Part shown: one piece after another, positions 22,914-30,678 of the stretch
How the letters are laid out: each line of letters begins with the position of its first letter
Position numbering within the stretch: position 1 is the stretch's first letter
Source of the DNA: Verrucomicrobiia bacterium
GTDB taxonomy: Bacteria; Omnitrophota; Omnitrophia; Omnitrophales; Aquincolibacteriaceae
Assembly (NCBI GenBank): GCA_035495615.1
Contig: DATJFP010000023.1
Coordinates: 1 to 32,262 of the forward strand
Direction: 5' to 3'
DNA: 32,262 nucleotides
The notes under the pieces: generated by a model
What the model was told of the DNA's origin: nothing
Database searches by the model: none
Seen by the model: only the letters and a program-made list of their open reading frames with translations
Made by a program: the position numbers and the translations under genes

Positions 22914-24381
22914 GGGGCACCCCTTTTCGGAAAAAGGACTTGAAGCACCTTCCCGCGAGTTCCCACATGAAATGGCGCTCATGGTCTTTGGAGCTGACCC
23001 AGAACCAGACCGGCGCGAAAGCCAGGATAAGCGCGCGCGAGGCGATGCCGTCGAAGAAGGCCAGTCCCACGAACGCCAGTCCCGCCCAGAGCAGCGTCAT
23101 CGACACCAGCCGCACGTTCTTGGGCGCGGTCCGTGCACCGAAATAATGGCGGGCCGCATAAATGTGCATCAGATAATTGGCCACGGCCGCGGCGGAAACG
23201 CCGACGGAAACGCCCATCAGTCCCCACCTGGGGAAAAGAAGGCGTGCCACGCCGAGCATGATCCCGCAGTAGATGCTGGAAATGATGGCAATGGCCTTGA
23301 GTTTGCCCTTGCCGGAAAGCGCGGCCGAATAGGAATAGCCCATGAGCACGAAGAGCGTGCCGATCAGCTGGACCTGGAGATACGGCACCGCGGGTTCGAA
23401 GTCTTTGCTGTAGCAAAGCAGGATGAGCAGCTCCGGCACGACCGCGATGAAAATCACGATGGGCACGAGCGCGAACATCAGAAAGCGCACGGAATCGTTG
23501 AGCGCGGTGCCGACTTCTTCGTTATTGCGCGCGCCCGCGATCAAAGGCAGCACATAGCCGCTGGTCGCCTGGATCGGGATGGACATGTAAACGGTCGTGA
23601 ACGTCATGACCACCTGGTAGATGCCGAGGGTCGAAAGCCCCAGCCCATGCACGATCCACGCGGCGATCACGATGCGCATCACGTGCGTCAGCGCATCCTG
23701 GTAAATCTGCGCCAGCCCGAAGGAAAATTGTTCGCGCAGGGCCGGAAGGTCCACCCGCCCTCCGAAATGGAGGAAAGGACGGCGGGCGTTCAAAAGAAGA
23801 TAAGAGAAAAGCGGTGCCACGAAAAAAAGAGCCATGGCCATGACCGCGCCCCACTCTTTGAAAAAATAAGTCACCACCGGAGTCACGACAAAAACAAGGG
23901 CATAGGCCCCCAGCGTGTACCGCGCAAAGGAAATGAAGTCCATGTTCCCTTTGACGATGGACGCCATGAGCGTCGCGATGCAGGCCAGCGGCAGGAGAAT
24001 TCCCAGAAAGATCACGTACCTATAATAAGAAGGGTCCTGGAACAGCAGGCGTGAAATGGCCGGGGAAAAAATCACGACGGCCGCGCCGACCGTCAGCGCG
24101 GAAACGGCCATGAGAAAAAAAGAGGTCACGAGCACTTTGCGGTAAGCGGGAGTGGCTTCGCCCGTGAAGCGCTGCTCGGCGACCTGCTTGATGACTCCGC
24201 GCCGGGAGCCGAGGTCCCCCAGCGTGCGCAGGGCTTCGAAGAAAATCACCAGCTGCGTGAAAAAACCCGTGCCCGAGGGGCCGAGCACCAGCGCGATGCA
24301 TTTCGTGCGCACAAACCGGATGGCCATTTCGCCGATGCTGACGCCGGTCAGAATGCTGGAACCTTTGACAATTGACTTCAT
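22891..24381 (-). CDS. wzx: Wzx-type lipopolysaccharide/polysaccharide flippase
   Basis: A 496-residue integral membrane protein with about 12 hydrophobic helices, of the MOP/polysaccharide-transporter superfamily. It would move the undecaprenyl-linked repeat unit across the inner membrane. The opening SSILTGVSIGEMAIRFVRTKCIALVLGPSG, with GxGFFTQL after it, follows the pattern of WzxE/O-antigen translocases. A conserved Arg/Lys-containing loop and QATSGYVLPLIAGARNNEE are also typical. The ribosome site is poor (no clear GGAG before the ATG). The gene is followed by the polymerase with overlap, and preceded at 50 bases by the tyrosine kinase gene. The wzx-wzy pairing supports a Wzx/Wzy-dependent pathway. 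Confidence 0.93.
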   Translation of the reverse strand: MKSIVKGSSILTGVSIGEMAIRFVRTKCIALVLGPSGTGFFTQLVIFFEALRTLGDLGSRRGVIKQVAEQRFTGEATPAYRKVLVTSFFLMAVSALTVGAAVVIFSPAISRLLFQDPSYYRYVIFLGILLPLACIATLMASIVKGNMDFISFARYTLGAYALVFVVTPVVTYFFKEWGAVMAMALFFVAPLFSYLLLNARRPFLHFGGRVDLPALREQFSFGLAQIYQDALTHVMRIVIAAWIVHGLGLSTLGIYQVVMTFTTVYMSIPIQATSGYVLPLIAGARNNEEVGTALNDSVRFLMFALVPIVIFIAVVPELLILLCYSKDFEPAVPYLQVQLIGTLFVLMGYSYSAALSGKGKLKAIAIISSIYCGIMLGVARLLFPRWGLMGVSVGVSAAAVANYLMHIYAARHYFGARTAPKNVRLVSMTLLWAGLAFVGLAFFDGIASRALILAFAPVWFWVSSKDHERHFMWELAGRCFKSFFRKGVPLVQKPVS

Positions 24382-24431
24382 GAGAGTAGAGTCCCGTCCT
24401 GTTTAGGAATACCGCGTGCTTTGGGGGGAAT

Positions 24432-26246
24432 TTAATCGCGGTAATACCGGCTGTAATACTGATTGGTCTCGTCCTGGGTGGCGCTGTTCAGAACCACGCC
24501 GATCAGTTTCGTATTGGCGGCATGGACCATGCGGATCGACTTTTGAATAAGCCGGCCCTGCGTCACTCCGGTGCGGGTCACGAGAATCGCGCCGTAAAGG
24601 TGCGAGAGCAGGACCGAGGCATCGGAAAGCAGCGTGATCGGGGCCGTATCGTAAATGATCAAGTCGAAATATTTCCGCGTTTCCTGGATGAATTCCAGCG
24701 TCCGCGCGGAGCTCAAGAGCTCCGAGCCCATGATCACGCTTTCGCCGGGCGTGATGATCCACAGGTTCGGGATCTTCGTCTTCTGGACGATGTCCGTGAA
24801 GCGAAGGCCGTCGGTCAGAAACTGGCCCAGGCCGAGGCGCGTCGGCGTCTCGTAAGTGCGCTGCAGCCTTCCCCGCCGGATGTCGGTGTCGACCAGCAGG
24901 ATTTTCTGTCCGAGCTGGGAAAGCGAGATCGCCAGATTCGAGGCAATGGTGCTTTTCCCTTCGTCGGGAATGGAGCTGACGACCGCGAAGTCTTTGAAGT
25001 ACGGATTCTTTTCCGTAATCCATTTGAGCTGCGTGCGCAGCAGGCGGTAGGCCTCAGCCGAGCCCGACAGCGGCTTCTGCAGCACCAGGCGGTCCATCTT
25101 GGCAATTTTGTGGAAACCTTTCACATGGGCATCGTACGGAATGGCTCCCATGTAATTCTCGTTGCCGATGATTTTCTTCAGGTCGTCTTCGCTCTTGACG
25201 GTGTCGTCGAGGTAATCCACGAAAAATGCCAGGAAAATGCCCACCACGAGCCCGCCCATCAGCCCGACCAGGAGATCGCGCTTTTTGTTCGGAATCGAGG
25301 TTTCCGTCGGAGCCACGGCCGGATCGGCCACGACGATGTTGTTCATCTGCGAGCTGGAAAGAACCGACGTTTCCTGAATCTTGTGGAGGATGTCGCCGAG
25401 GAGCTTTTCTTCGTCCTCCGGCGCCGTTCCCGCGACGAGCTTGTTGATCGATTCCTCGAACTCGCCGTTATTGGACTTTTCCTTTTCAATCTGCTCGGAC
25501 AACGAACGGATCTCGTCGCGGAGCATGATCATTTCATGGTGCTTGGGGCCGTACAGCGTGGCCAGATGATCGTGCTGCGCTTTCAGGCGGAGGTAATCTT
25601 CGTTGAGCGCGGCCATTCTCTGGTTGCGGATGAACCGCAGCGCCCGGCGCATCATGTTGTCGCGCGCATAGCGCTCGGCAATGGCGTTGGCGGCCTTCGC
25701 GGCCAGCTCCGCCTCCGGGTTATAAACGGAAATCTGCAGCGCCCGTGTGCCTTTCACGCGTTCGAGCTCAACGTCTTTGAGGAACAAGGCCAGCGCATCG
25801 GGCTTGGTGTCGCTGACAGGCTTGCCGTTCACGAAGGCGGAAACCTTTTTCATCCAAGCGCCGAAAGCGCGCTTCACCGGATGCGGCTCCTGCTGGTAGC
25901 GCGGCAGCTCGGCCATGTTGAGCTCGTCGAACACCTTTCCCGCGACGCTGCGCGAGAGGATGAGCGACATCTGGGTCTTGATGTAGTTTTCGAAGATGTC
26001 GTAGCTCACGCCCTTGGAAGAGTTGTCGGCGGGATTGAGCACGTCGGAGTCTTCGTTTTCGACGACGATGGTGGCCGACGCCTTATAAAGAGGCGTGGTC
26101 GTGAAGCTCATGACGCCGACGATGGCGGTCGTCAGCAGCGCAAAGCCGACGACGATCCATTTCCTCCGGAGGACGATCCTCCAGTAGTCCTTTAGATGCG
26201 TTTCTTGTGCGAAGTCAATCTGGGGCTGTACGGCTGTTGTAGACAT
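24432..26246 (-). CDS. wzc: Polysaccharide co-polymerase/BY-tyrosine kinase (Wzc type)
   Basis: A 604-residue fused Wzz domain and cytoplasmic tyrosine kinase. Residues 1-345 are the chain-length part: a first membrane helix (WIVVGFALLTTAIVGVM), a periplasmic coiled-coil region and a second helix (LLVGLMGGLVVGIFLAFFV). The kinase has Walker A SSIPDEGKSTIA, Walker A' ILLVDTDIRRG and Walker B LIIYDTAP. The C-terminus is a short Tyr cluster (QYYSRYYRD), the autophosphorylation tail. The usual DLRRP is DIRRG here. It controls chain length through cycles of phosphorylation; no Wzb phosphatase is present in the window. The start at 26246 has GAGGTG at ideal spacing; a GTG three codons earlier is possible. 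Confidence 0.95.
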   Translation of the reverse strand: MSTTAVQPQIDFAQETHLKDYWRIVLRRKWIVVGFALLTTAIVGVMSFTTTPLYKASATIVVENEDSDVLNPADNSSKGVSYDIFENYIKTQMSLILSRSVAGKVFDELNMAELPRYQQEPHPVKRAFGAWMKKVSAFVNGKPVSDTKPDALALFLKDVELERVKGTRALQISVYNPEAELAAKAANAIAERYARDNMMRRALRFIRNQRMAALNEDYLRLKAQHDHLATLYGPKHHEMIMLRDEIRSLSEQIEKEKSNNGEFEESINKLVAGTAPEDEEKLLGDILHKIQETSVLSSSQMNNIVVADPAVAPTETSIPNKKRDLLVGLMGGLVVGIFLAFFVDYLDDTVKSEDDLKKIIGNENYMGAIPYDAHVKGFHKIAKMDRLVLQKPLSGSAEAYRLLRTQLKWITEKNPYFKDFAVVSSIPDEGKSTIASNLAISLSQLGQKILLVDTDIRRGRLQRTYETPTRLGLGQFLTDGLRFTDIVQKTKIPNLWIITPGESVIMGSELLSSARTLEFIQETRKYFDLIIYDTAPITLLSDASVLLSHLYGAILVTRTGVTQGRLIQKSIRMVHAANTKLIGVVLNSATQDETNQYYSRYYRD

Positions 26247-26281
26247 AGTCCTCACCTCTTCTTATTAAAAAGTATGACTTT

Positions 26282-26917
26282 TTAGAAGAAACTCTTGGGA
26301 ACGTTGATAATATCGCCGCCCTGGATCATGACGTTGTCTTTGGCCTTCCCGTCCATCATGTCCTGAATATTGGCTTCGATAGTTTGCTCCCCGCCATCTG
26401 CGTCCTTGCGAATGATCCGGACCTTCTTTTCATTGGCGACAGGCGTGAGCCCGCCGGCGATGGAAATGGCCTCCATCAATGAAAGCTGTCCGATGATCTC
26501 ATAATTCCCGGGCTGGCGGACTTCGCCGAGCACGGAAAACCGGCTGTGTTCAAGGACGAAAATGGTAATGTGAGGGTTTTTGATGTAGCCGTCTTTGAGG
26601 ATGTTTTCGACGAGCTGCTCGGCTTCGGAAACGGTCTTTCCCATCAGCTTGATGCGGCCCGCGAGTGGGTGCGTGATAAACCCCGTGTCATCCACACGAA
26701 AAGTCGATTGAAGATTGCCTTCGCCTAAAATCTTGATCTGCAGCAAATTCTCGGGCCCGATGGTGTAGCCCGGTTCGGCCGTGTCCTGCACGGCGTCAGG
26801 GAGTCCTCCTGTGAGCGGCTGTGCTGCGGCGGTGGCAGTCGCCGTTGCGAGCGCAAGGAAGAGCAGAATCAAGGTTTTGGGCGAAAATAACTTCTCGTGC
26901 TTTTCGTGTGGATTCAT
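26282..26917 (-). CDS. wza: Short Wza-type polysaccharide export protein (OPX family)
   Basis: A 211-residue exported protein. The signal peptide core is LILLFLALATATATAAA, with no lipobox cysteine. Residues about 48-130 are the Poly_export/PES domain (YTIGPENLLQIKILGEGNL, DDTGFITHPLAG, NPHITIFVLE). One SLBB domain follows (FSVLGEVRQPGNYEI...LMEAISIAGGLTP). Wza of E. coli is about 380 residues, with more SLBB repeats and a C-terminal outer-membrane helix. This protein stops after INVPKSFF and so cannot span the outer membrane by itself. The beta-barrel gene directly upstream is a likely partner. The ATG start at 26917 has GAGGTG six bases away, a layout nearly identical to that of the kinase gene, suggesting duplicated initiation regions. 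Confidence 0.93.
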   Translation of the reverse strand: MNPHEKHEKLFSPKTLILLFLALATATATAAAQPLTGGLPDAVQDTAEPGYTIGPENLLQIKILGEGNLQSTFRVDDTGFITHPLAGRIKLMGKTVSEAEQLVENILKDGYIKNPHITIFVLEHSRFSVLGEVRQPGNYEIIGQLSLMEAISIAGGLTPVANEKKVRIIRKDADGGEQTIEANIQDMMDGKAKDNVMIQGGDIINVPKSFF

Positions 26918-26948
26918 GGTTGTCACCTCGTTTTAATTGGGATCAACC

Positions 26949-28220
26949 TCAAACCTCGGCACGGATACCAAAACTGAGCAAGCTGCGCTCATAGTCCTGG
27001 TTGTCCGCGTCCGAATGGCGCGCGCTCCACCGGTAATCGGTGTAAAGACGCGCTCCCACCCTGCCGGGGATGAGGTAGTCAACTCCCACCTTGGGTTCCC
27101 AAAGGAAATCCAGGCGGCCGTTGGAATAGTGATGGAAAGCCGACGCGCCGGCGAGTGTTCCCGTAATCCTCTCGCTGAGCTTCCTTCTCCAGCCCACTTC
27201 GAGATCCGTGCGCGTAATAAAGCTGTTGTTGACCGTGACCGATTCCACGGGTTCACGCTTCGTGGAGGCGTAGAACCGGGAAATTTCCGAACGGCGGTAT
27301 TCGATGTCCGCGCGCCACACGGGGCCCGTGAAGTCATCGCGCAGATCAGAATCGTAATTGCGGACTTGCCAGCCGCCCCAAACCTGATAGGTCACCAGGT
27401 CGCCTTGCCCGAGGAAGCCGCGCAGCCCCAGCGAAATCTGATGCGCGTCGCCGTTGCGATCTTCGATCTTGTTGTAATTGATGTTCGTGAGCTGGTATTC
27501 GACGAGCGCCTGCGTACGATCCCCCACGTTCACGCCGATCCTGGGCGAAATCCGCAGTTCGTACCGGTCGAAGACCTGGTTGGCTTCGTCGTCGAATTCG
27601 AGGTTGTAATGGCTGACTTCGGTTTCGGAGAACATCTGGCCGAAAGGAATAGTCAGCACGCCGTCGAGATAATTCTCGTAGCGTTCCGTGCGGGCCGTCA
27701 ATTCGCTGTTGGACCGGTCCACGGTATCGCGGAACTCTTCATGAAGGTCCAAGCTGAAATTGTTGAAGTTGAACTGTCCGCCGCCCTGGAAGACCCAGTC
27801 GGTGTGGTTTTCGCTCGAATTCTTGGCGAACCACTCGGATTCACTGTGAACGCCGCCGTAGAGAAGATGCTTCTGGGCATCCAGAGGAACTTCGACGTCC
27901 GTGCCCCAGTTCAGGCGGTTGATGTAATCTTGGGACCGGTCCCTTTCGGTCAGAAACACGTTCGTGTCCCAGTCGCCGCTGTAGCCGACATACGGCTTCA
28001 ACCGGACGCCTTCGTACGTCAGCCCCGGAGAATCATAATAGTCTTCGGGACGGAGGCCGGTGCGGCCGAGATAACGGTATTCTTCTGCGGATTTGGTTCC
28101 CTTGGACTTGAAAAAGCGGCCGCCCGACTGCGGCTCCGGCGCGTAAACGGCCAGCGCCATCGTGCTGCTCCAAAGTCCTACGATCGCCAACGCGATCAAG
28201 CTCCTGAAAAAGTTGCTCAT
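26949..28220 (-). CDS. Outer-membrane beta-barrel protein of EPS export (EpsL/Wzp-like porin)
   Basis: A 423-residue outer-membrane protein. A signal peptide (SLIALAIVGLWSSTMALA) is followed by a short lead and then alternating hydrophobic strands typical of a barrel: LKPYVGYSGDWDTNVFL, NFNNFSLDLHEEF, ELRISPRIGVNVGDRTQALVEY, ISLGLRGFLGQGDLVTYQV, and a closing SLLSFGIRAEV ending in a hydrophobic residue. The overall pattern is like barrel proteins encoded beside wza-wzc in exopolysaccharide operons (EpsL and the Wzp porins of myxobacteria). It is the first gene of the operon. ATG at 28220 is chosen for GGAAA upstream and the signal peptide; a frame extension to 28301 is unsupported. Confidence 0.87.
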   Translation of the reverse strand: MSNFFRSLIALAIVGLWSSTMALAVYAPEPQSGGRFFKSKGTKSAEEYRYLGRTGLRPEDYYDSPGLTYEGVRLKPYVGYSGDWDTNVFLTERDRSQDYINRLNWGTDVEVPLDAQKHLLYGGVHSESEWFAKNSSENHTDWVFQGGGQFNFNNFSLDLHEEFRDTVDRSNSELTARTERYENYLDGVLTIPFGQMFSETEVSHYNLEFDDEANQVFDRYELRISPRIGVNVGDRTQALVEYQLTNINYNKIEDRNGDAHQISLGLRGFLGQGDLVTYQVWGGWQVRNYDSDLRDDFTGPVWRADIEYRRSEISRFYASTKREPVESVTVNNSFITRTDLEVGWRRKLSERITGTLAGASAFHHYSNGRLDFLWEPKVGVDYLIPGRVGARLYTDYRWSARHSDADNQDYERSLLSFGIRAEV

Positions 28221-28434
28221 TTTATTTCCTGCCACGGGAAACTCCTTTCGTTCGTTACGAGGCTCGTGCAAGAATTCCGGCCTTCGCCGCAGTTCCTGCA
28301 ATTTGCCACATTGTGTGACCGGGGTCTACCGGTGAAATGCTGATTGAAACGTCCTCTTTTGCCTTACATTTGAGTAAGTTATATCAAACATCGGCTTAGG
28401 CCCCAAGTCTTTTTAGCATAATGTTTTGCAGGGT

Positions 28435-28451
28435 GTAGGGGTTTTCCTGAC
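28435..28451. promoter_or_regulatory. Candidate operator: GTAGGGGTTTTCCTGAC
   Basis: Located about 215 bases upstream of the first EPS operon gene, in a 298-base gap (28221-28518) that is AT-rich and must hold the main operon promoter. It matches the elements at 17271 and 19942 (GGGTTTTCC core shared exactly). On the minus strand it reads AACCCCTACACCC, close to the site at 5668. Confidence 0.48.
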
Positions 28452-28518
28452 AGGGCTCTAAATCATGTAGTCCCCGCACTTTAAAAACATTGGAAAAAAC
28501 CCTCAGCAGGCGGAACAT

Positions 28519-28779
28519 TTACGCGCACCGGCGGATTTTTTTGATTTTCTTGGGATCTTTTTCCCTCGGCTCCGCGTCCGCGATTTTCGCGACCTTCACG
28601 GCTTTGGGCCCTTTCGGGGTCTGCTCGATCTCGAACTCCACGGTATCTCCCCGTTTCAAGGTCTTATAGCCCTCCACCTGGATCTCAGAAAAGTGCACGA
28701 AAAATTCCTGCTCGTCTTCCGAAAGAACGAACCCATACTTCATCGTGTTGTTGAACCATTTGACGGTGCCTTTAGCCAT
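28519..28779 (-). CDS. Cold-shock-domain protein (CspA family) with basic tail
   Basis: An 86-residue single-stranded nucleic-acid-binding protein. The cold-shock domain (residues 1-66) begins MAKGTVKWFNN. It has a modified RNP1 (KYGFVL instead of GYGFI) and RNP2 FFVHFS, then YKTLKRGDTVEFEIEQTPKGPKAVKV. About 20 extra residues form a basic, Lys/Arg-rich tail (EKDPKKIKKIRR) ending in Cys-Ala. Its role is RNA chaperone or transcription antiterminator. AGAGGGG precedes the ATG at 28779. It lies only ten bases after the stop of the pyruvyl transferase gene, so it may be co-transcribed with the modification genes and read ahead of the EPS operon. Confidence 0.93.
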   Translation of the reverse strand: MAKGTVKWFNNTMKYGFVLSEDEQEFFVHFSEIQVEGYKTLKRGDTVEFEIEQTPKGPKAVKVAKIADAEPREKDPKKIKKIRRCA

Positions 28780-28789
28780 AACATCCCCT

Positions 28790-29959
28790 CTAGTTCATCC
28801 CGAAGTAGGTTGATAGTTTAGTTTCCGAGGTCCCGAGCCCAGCCTGGTAAAGCGGCCATTCTTTCGAGGCCTCGGGCGGTCCGATCACGTCGCAAAGCGA
28901 AGGCGAAGACGAAAAACAGGCGTGGCGGATGCCGCGCGTCCACGTCTCGAAAAAAGCCTGATTTTTGTGGTAAGAATTTGCGAGCAAAATGTTCGGCTTT
29001 CCCATGAGCGTGCACAGGATGTGGCCGTGCAGCCGGTTGGTAATCACCAGCCGGTAGGGGGCCATTTGCCGCACGCCGCGGAAAACAAGTTCGAGCGATT
29101 TCAGATGCAGGCCGCCATAAGGCAGGCCGCCGACTTCGCGCACGAGCCCTTCGAGGCAAGCGCGCTGGCTTTCGGGAATCAATTCGATCAGGCGCGCAAC
29201 CGGAGGGCCCTGCCACAATCCGGAAAGGAAAGGGCATTTGCGGTAAAGCCTCTGAAGCCCGCGGGAAGCAAAGTTCATGGACCACCAGTCGCCGGAAACG
29301 ATGCCGGGATTGCGGACACGCGGTATTCCCCGCCGCGTGTTCGCGGGCAATTCTTTGTCGTTGCGGCGGTGAAAAAAGATCTGCTGTCCCGCAAAGGGAT
29401 CGTTCAGCTTCAGCCGGTCCGCGAAATAAAAGGACATGTCCGGCGCCTTGAGCACGCGGCACCGGTCGAATTGCCCGAGCGCGAAACGGTAGCTGATTTC
29501 GTCGCGCGCAAGGAGCGTCAGGTCCGGATGCGCGTTGAAAATGCGGCGCGCGCGGTCCAGCTTCGCGGGATCCCGGAAATAAATGCTCTGAGGCATGATG
29601 ACGACCGGACGTTCCGGATGCGCCGCGATCACCTTCTCGCGGAAATGCTGGTGGTATCCCCACAGGTCGCCGAGATTGCCTCCGCCCGTAAAAAGAATCG
29701 GGCCCTGGGATTCGGCCGTAAGTTTCCGGGGCGTGTAGCTGCCAGCATGGGCCACGTAAGGGATCCGGGCTTTTTTGACTTCGAGCAGCCAGGCGGTCAA
29801 GGCGGACCAGATGAGGTGGTCGCCGATGTTGTAAAACAGCGGGTAATCCATGATCGCACAGGAGTCGAAATCCGGAAGCGTCTCCAGGACGTCCGTGAGC
29901 GCGGCGCGCACTTTCAGCGAATCGTTGGCGTCTTCGGGAAGGATTTGGGTTTCCGTCAT
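28790..29959 (-). CDS. Polysaccharide pyruvyl transferase family protein
   Basis: A 389-residue enzyme that would transfer a pyruvyl group from phosphoenolpyruvate to a sugar of the repeat unit, forming a ketal and adding negative charge. Family features are NIGDHLIWSALTAWL near the N-terminus, ILFTGGGNLGDLW, and the C-terminal LVITNRLHGHILCTLMGKP followed by NSYHKNQAFFETW, typical of ExoV/PssM-like ketal-pyruvate transferases. The start at 29959 overlaps the stop of the upstream acetyltransferase (ATGA). A longer open frame to 30238 lies inside that gene, and M at 29968 is an alternative. The coupling with a GNAT protein suggests both act on the same polymer. Confidence 0.92.
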   Translation of the reverse strand: MTETQILPEDANDSLKVRAALTDVLETLPDFDSCAIMDYPLFYNIGDHLIWSALTAWLLEVKKARIPYVAHAGSYTPRKLTAESQGPILFTGGGNLGDLWGYHQHFREKVIAAHPERPVVIMPQSIYFRDPAKLDRARRIFNAHPDLTLLARDEISYRFALGQFDRCRVLKAPDMSFYFADRLKLNDPFAGQQIFFHRRNDKELPANTRRGIPRVRNPGIVSGDWWSMNFASRGLQRLYRKCPFLSGLWQGPPVARLIELIPESQRACLEGLVREVGGLPYGGLHLKSLELVFRGVRQMAPYRLVITNRLHGHILCTLMGKPNILLANSYHKNQAFFETWTRGIRHACFSSSPSLCDVIGPPEASKEWPLYQAGLGTSETKLSTYFGMN

Positions 29960-30648
29960 GCCGGACATGAGCCGATCCATTCGTTGAGGGTCGTTAATTC
30001 CTTCCTTGTGCCCCGCAGGCATTGCCGGAGGCTTCCGATCTGATACAGATGAAGGACGTCGATCGCTCCGAATCCCTGCCCCTGGTAGAGCACGACGCAG
30101 GAAAGATTGGACGGCGGCACGCAGGCGATCAAGGTGGCGACGCCGGCATTGGCCAGGCACGCGGCGGCATAATTGAGCAGGATTGGCGCGAGCCCCAGCC
30201 CGCGGTACTGCCGGTAGGTGTAAGAATCGTAGAAGCATCCTTCGTCTTTCTCCAACGTTCCCAGGACCGCTTCATGCTTGGTGCCGTGAAGATGGCTGAA
30301 CACGTCGAAATTCACCCAGAGAAAAGCCGCGACCTCGTCGCCCTGCACCGCGCAATAAACCGCGTGCCCGTCCTCCAGCCTGTTCCGGTAGACTTCGGGC
30401 ATGAAACGCTCGGGATGCGCTTTGATCGCGTGCAGGTCATGGGCCATCGCGCGCCGCAGCGTGAATCCATCGAACTGCACCTGTTCCGGAGCGCCGGGAA
30501 AAAGATTTTTGCGGAAGACGATGAGGTCCGCCTGGTACTTGGAGCGCGAAGGGACGTATCGCATCATCGCGTTCAGCACGCGGAAAAAAGCCGCCATGCG
30601 CGGGTAAGAAAGCCGCGGAGTGCTCGGTTTGGATTTGATGAGGTTCAT
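29956..30648 (-). CDS. GNAT-family acyltransferase
   Basis: A 230-residue protein with a GNAT fold in its central and C-terminal part: GFTLRRAMAHDLHAI (start of the fold), HAVYCAVQGDEVAAFLWV, and the acyl-CoA-binding loop YRQYRGLGLAPILLNYA (Q/R-x-x-G-x-G/A) around residues 155-170. It ends with LYQGQGFGAIDVLHLY. The first 50 residues are basic and extra to the family core. The substrate is unknown; position between a PP-loop-like protein and a pyruvyl transferase suggests acylation of a sugar or amino-sugar in the polymer. Its stop overlaps the next gene's ATG, and it follows the PP-loop-like gene by 30 bases. Confidence 0.85.
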   Translation of the reverse strand: MNLIKSKPSTPRLSYPRMAAFFRVLNAMMRYVPSRSKYQADLIVFRKNLFPGAPEQVQFDGFTLRRAMAHDLHAIKAHPERFMPEVYRNRLEDGHAVYCAVQGDEVAAFLWVNFDVFSHLHGTKHEAVLGTLEKDEGCFYDSYTYRQYRGLGLAPILLNYAAACLANAGVATLIACVPPSNLSCVVLYQGQGFGAIDVLHLYQIGSLRQCLRGTRKELTTLNEWIGSCPA

Positions 30649-30678
30649 GGGCGCATCCTGGCGGAACCGGCGCGGAGT

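Noticed and set aside
21384-22943. A 519-codon plus-strand frame opposite the polymerase gene
   Set aside because: Its composition (His, Asp, Gln, Glu-rich) is the expected complement of a membrane protein gene. The minus-strand frame has the membrane helices and family motifs.
28221-28518. Sigma-54 promoter before the EPS operon
   Set aside because: I looked for GG-N10-GC (TGGC...TTGC) on the minus strand. The only candidate (TGGCAAATTGC) has the wrong spacing.
28790-30238. A 482-residue version of the pyruvyl transferase
   Set aside because: The added N-terminus lies inside the GNAT gene and looks like out-of-frame translation. The ATGA overlap at 29956-29959 gives a better start.
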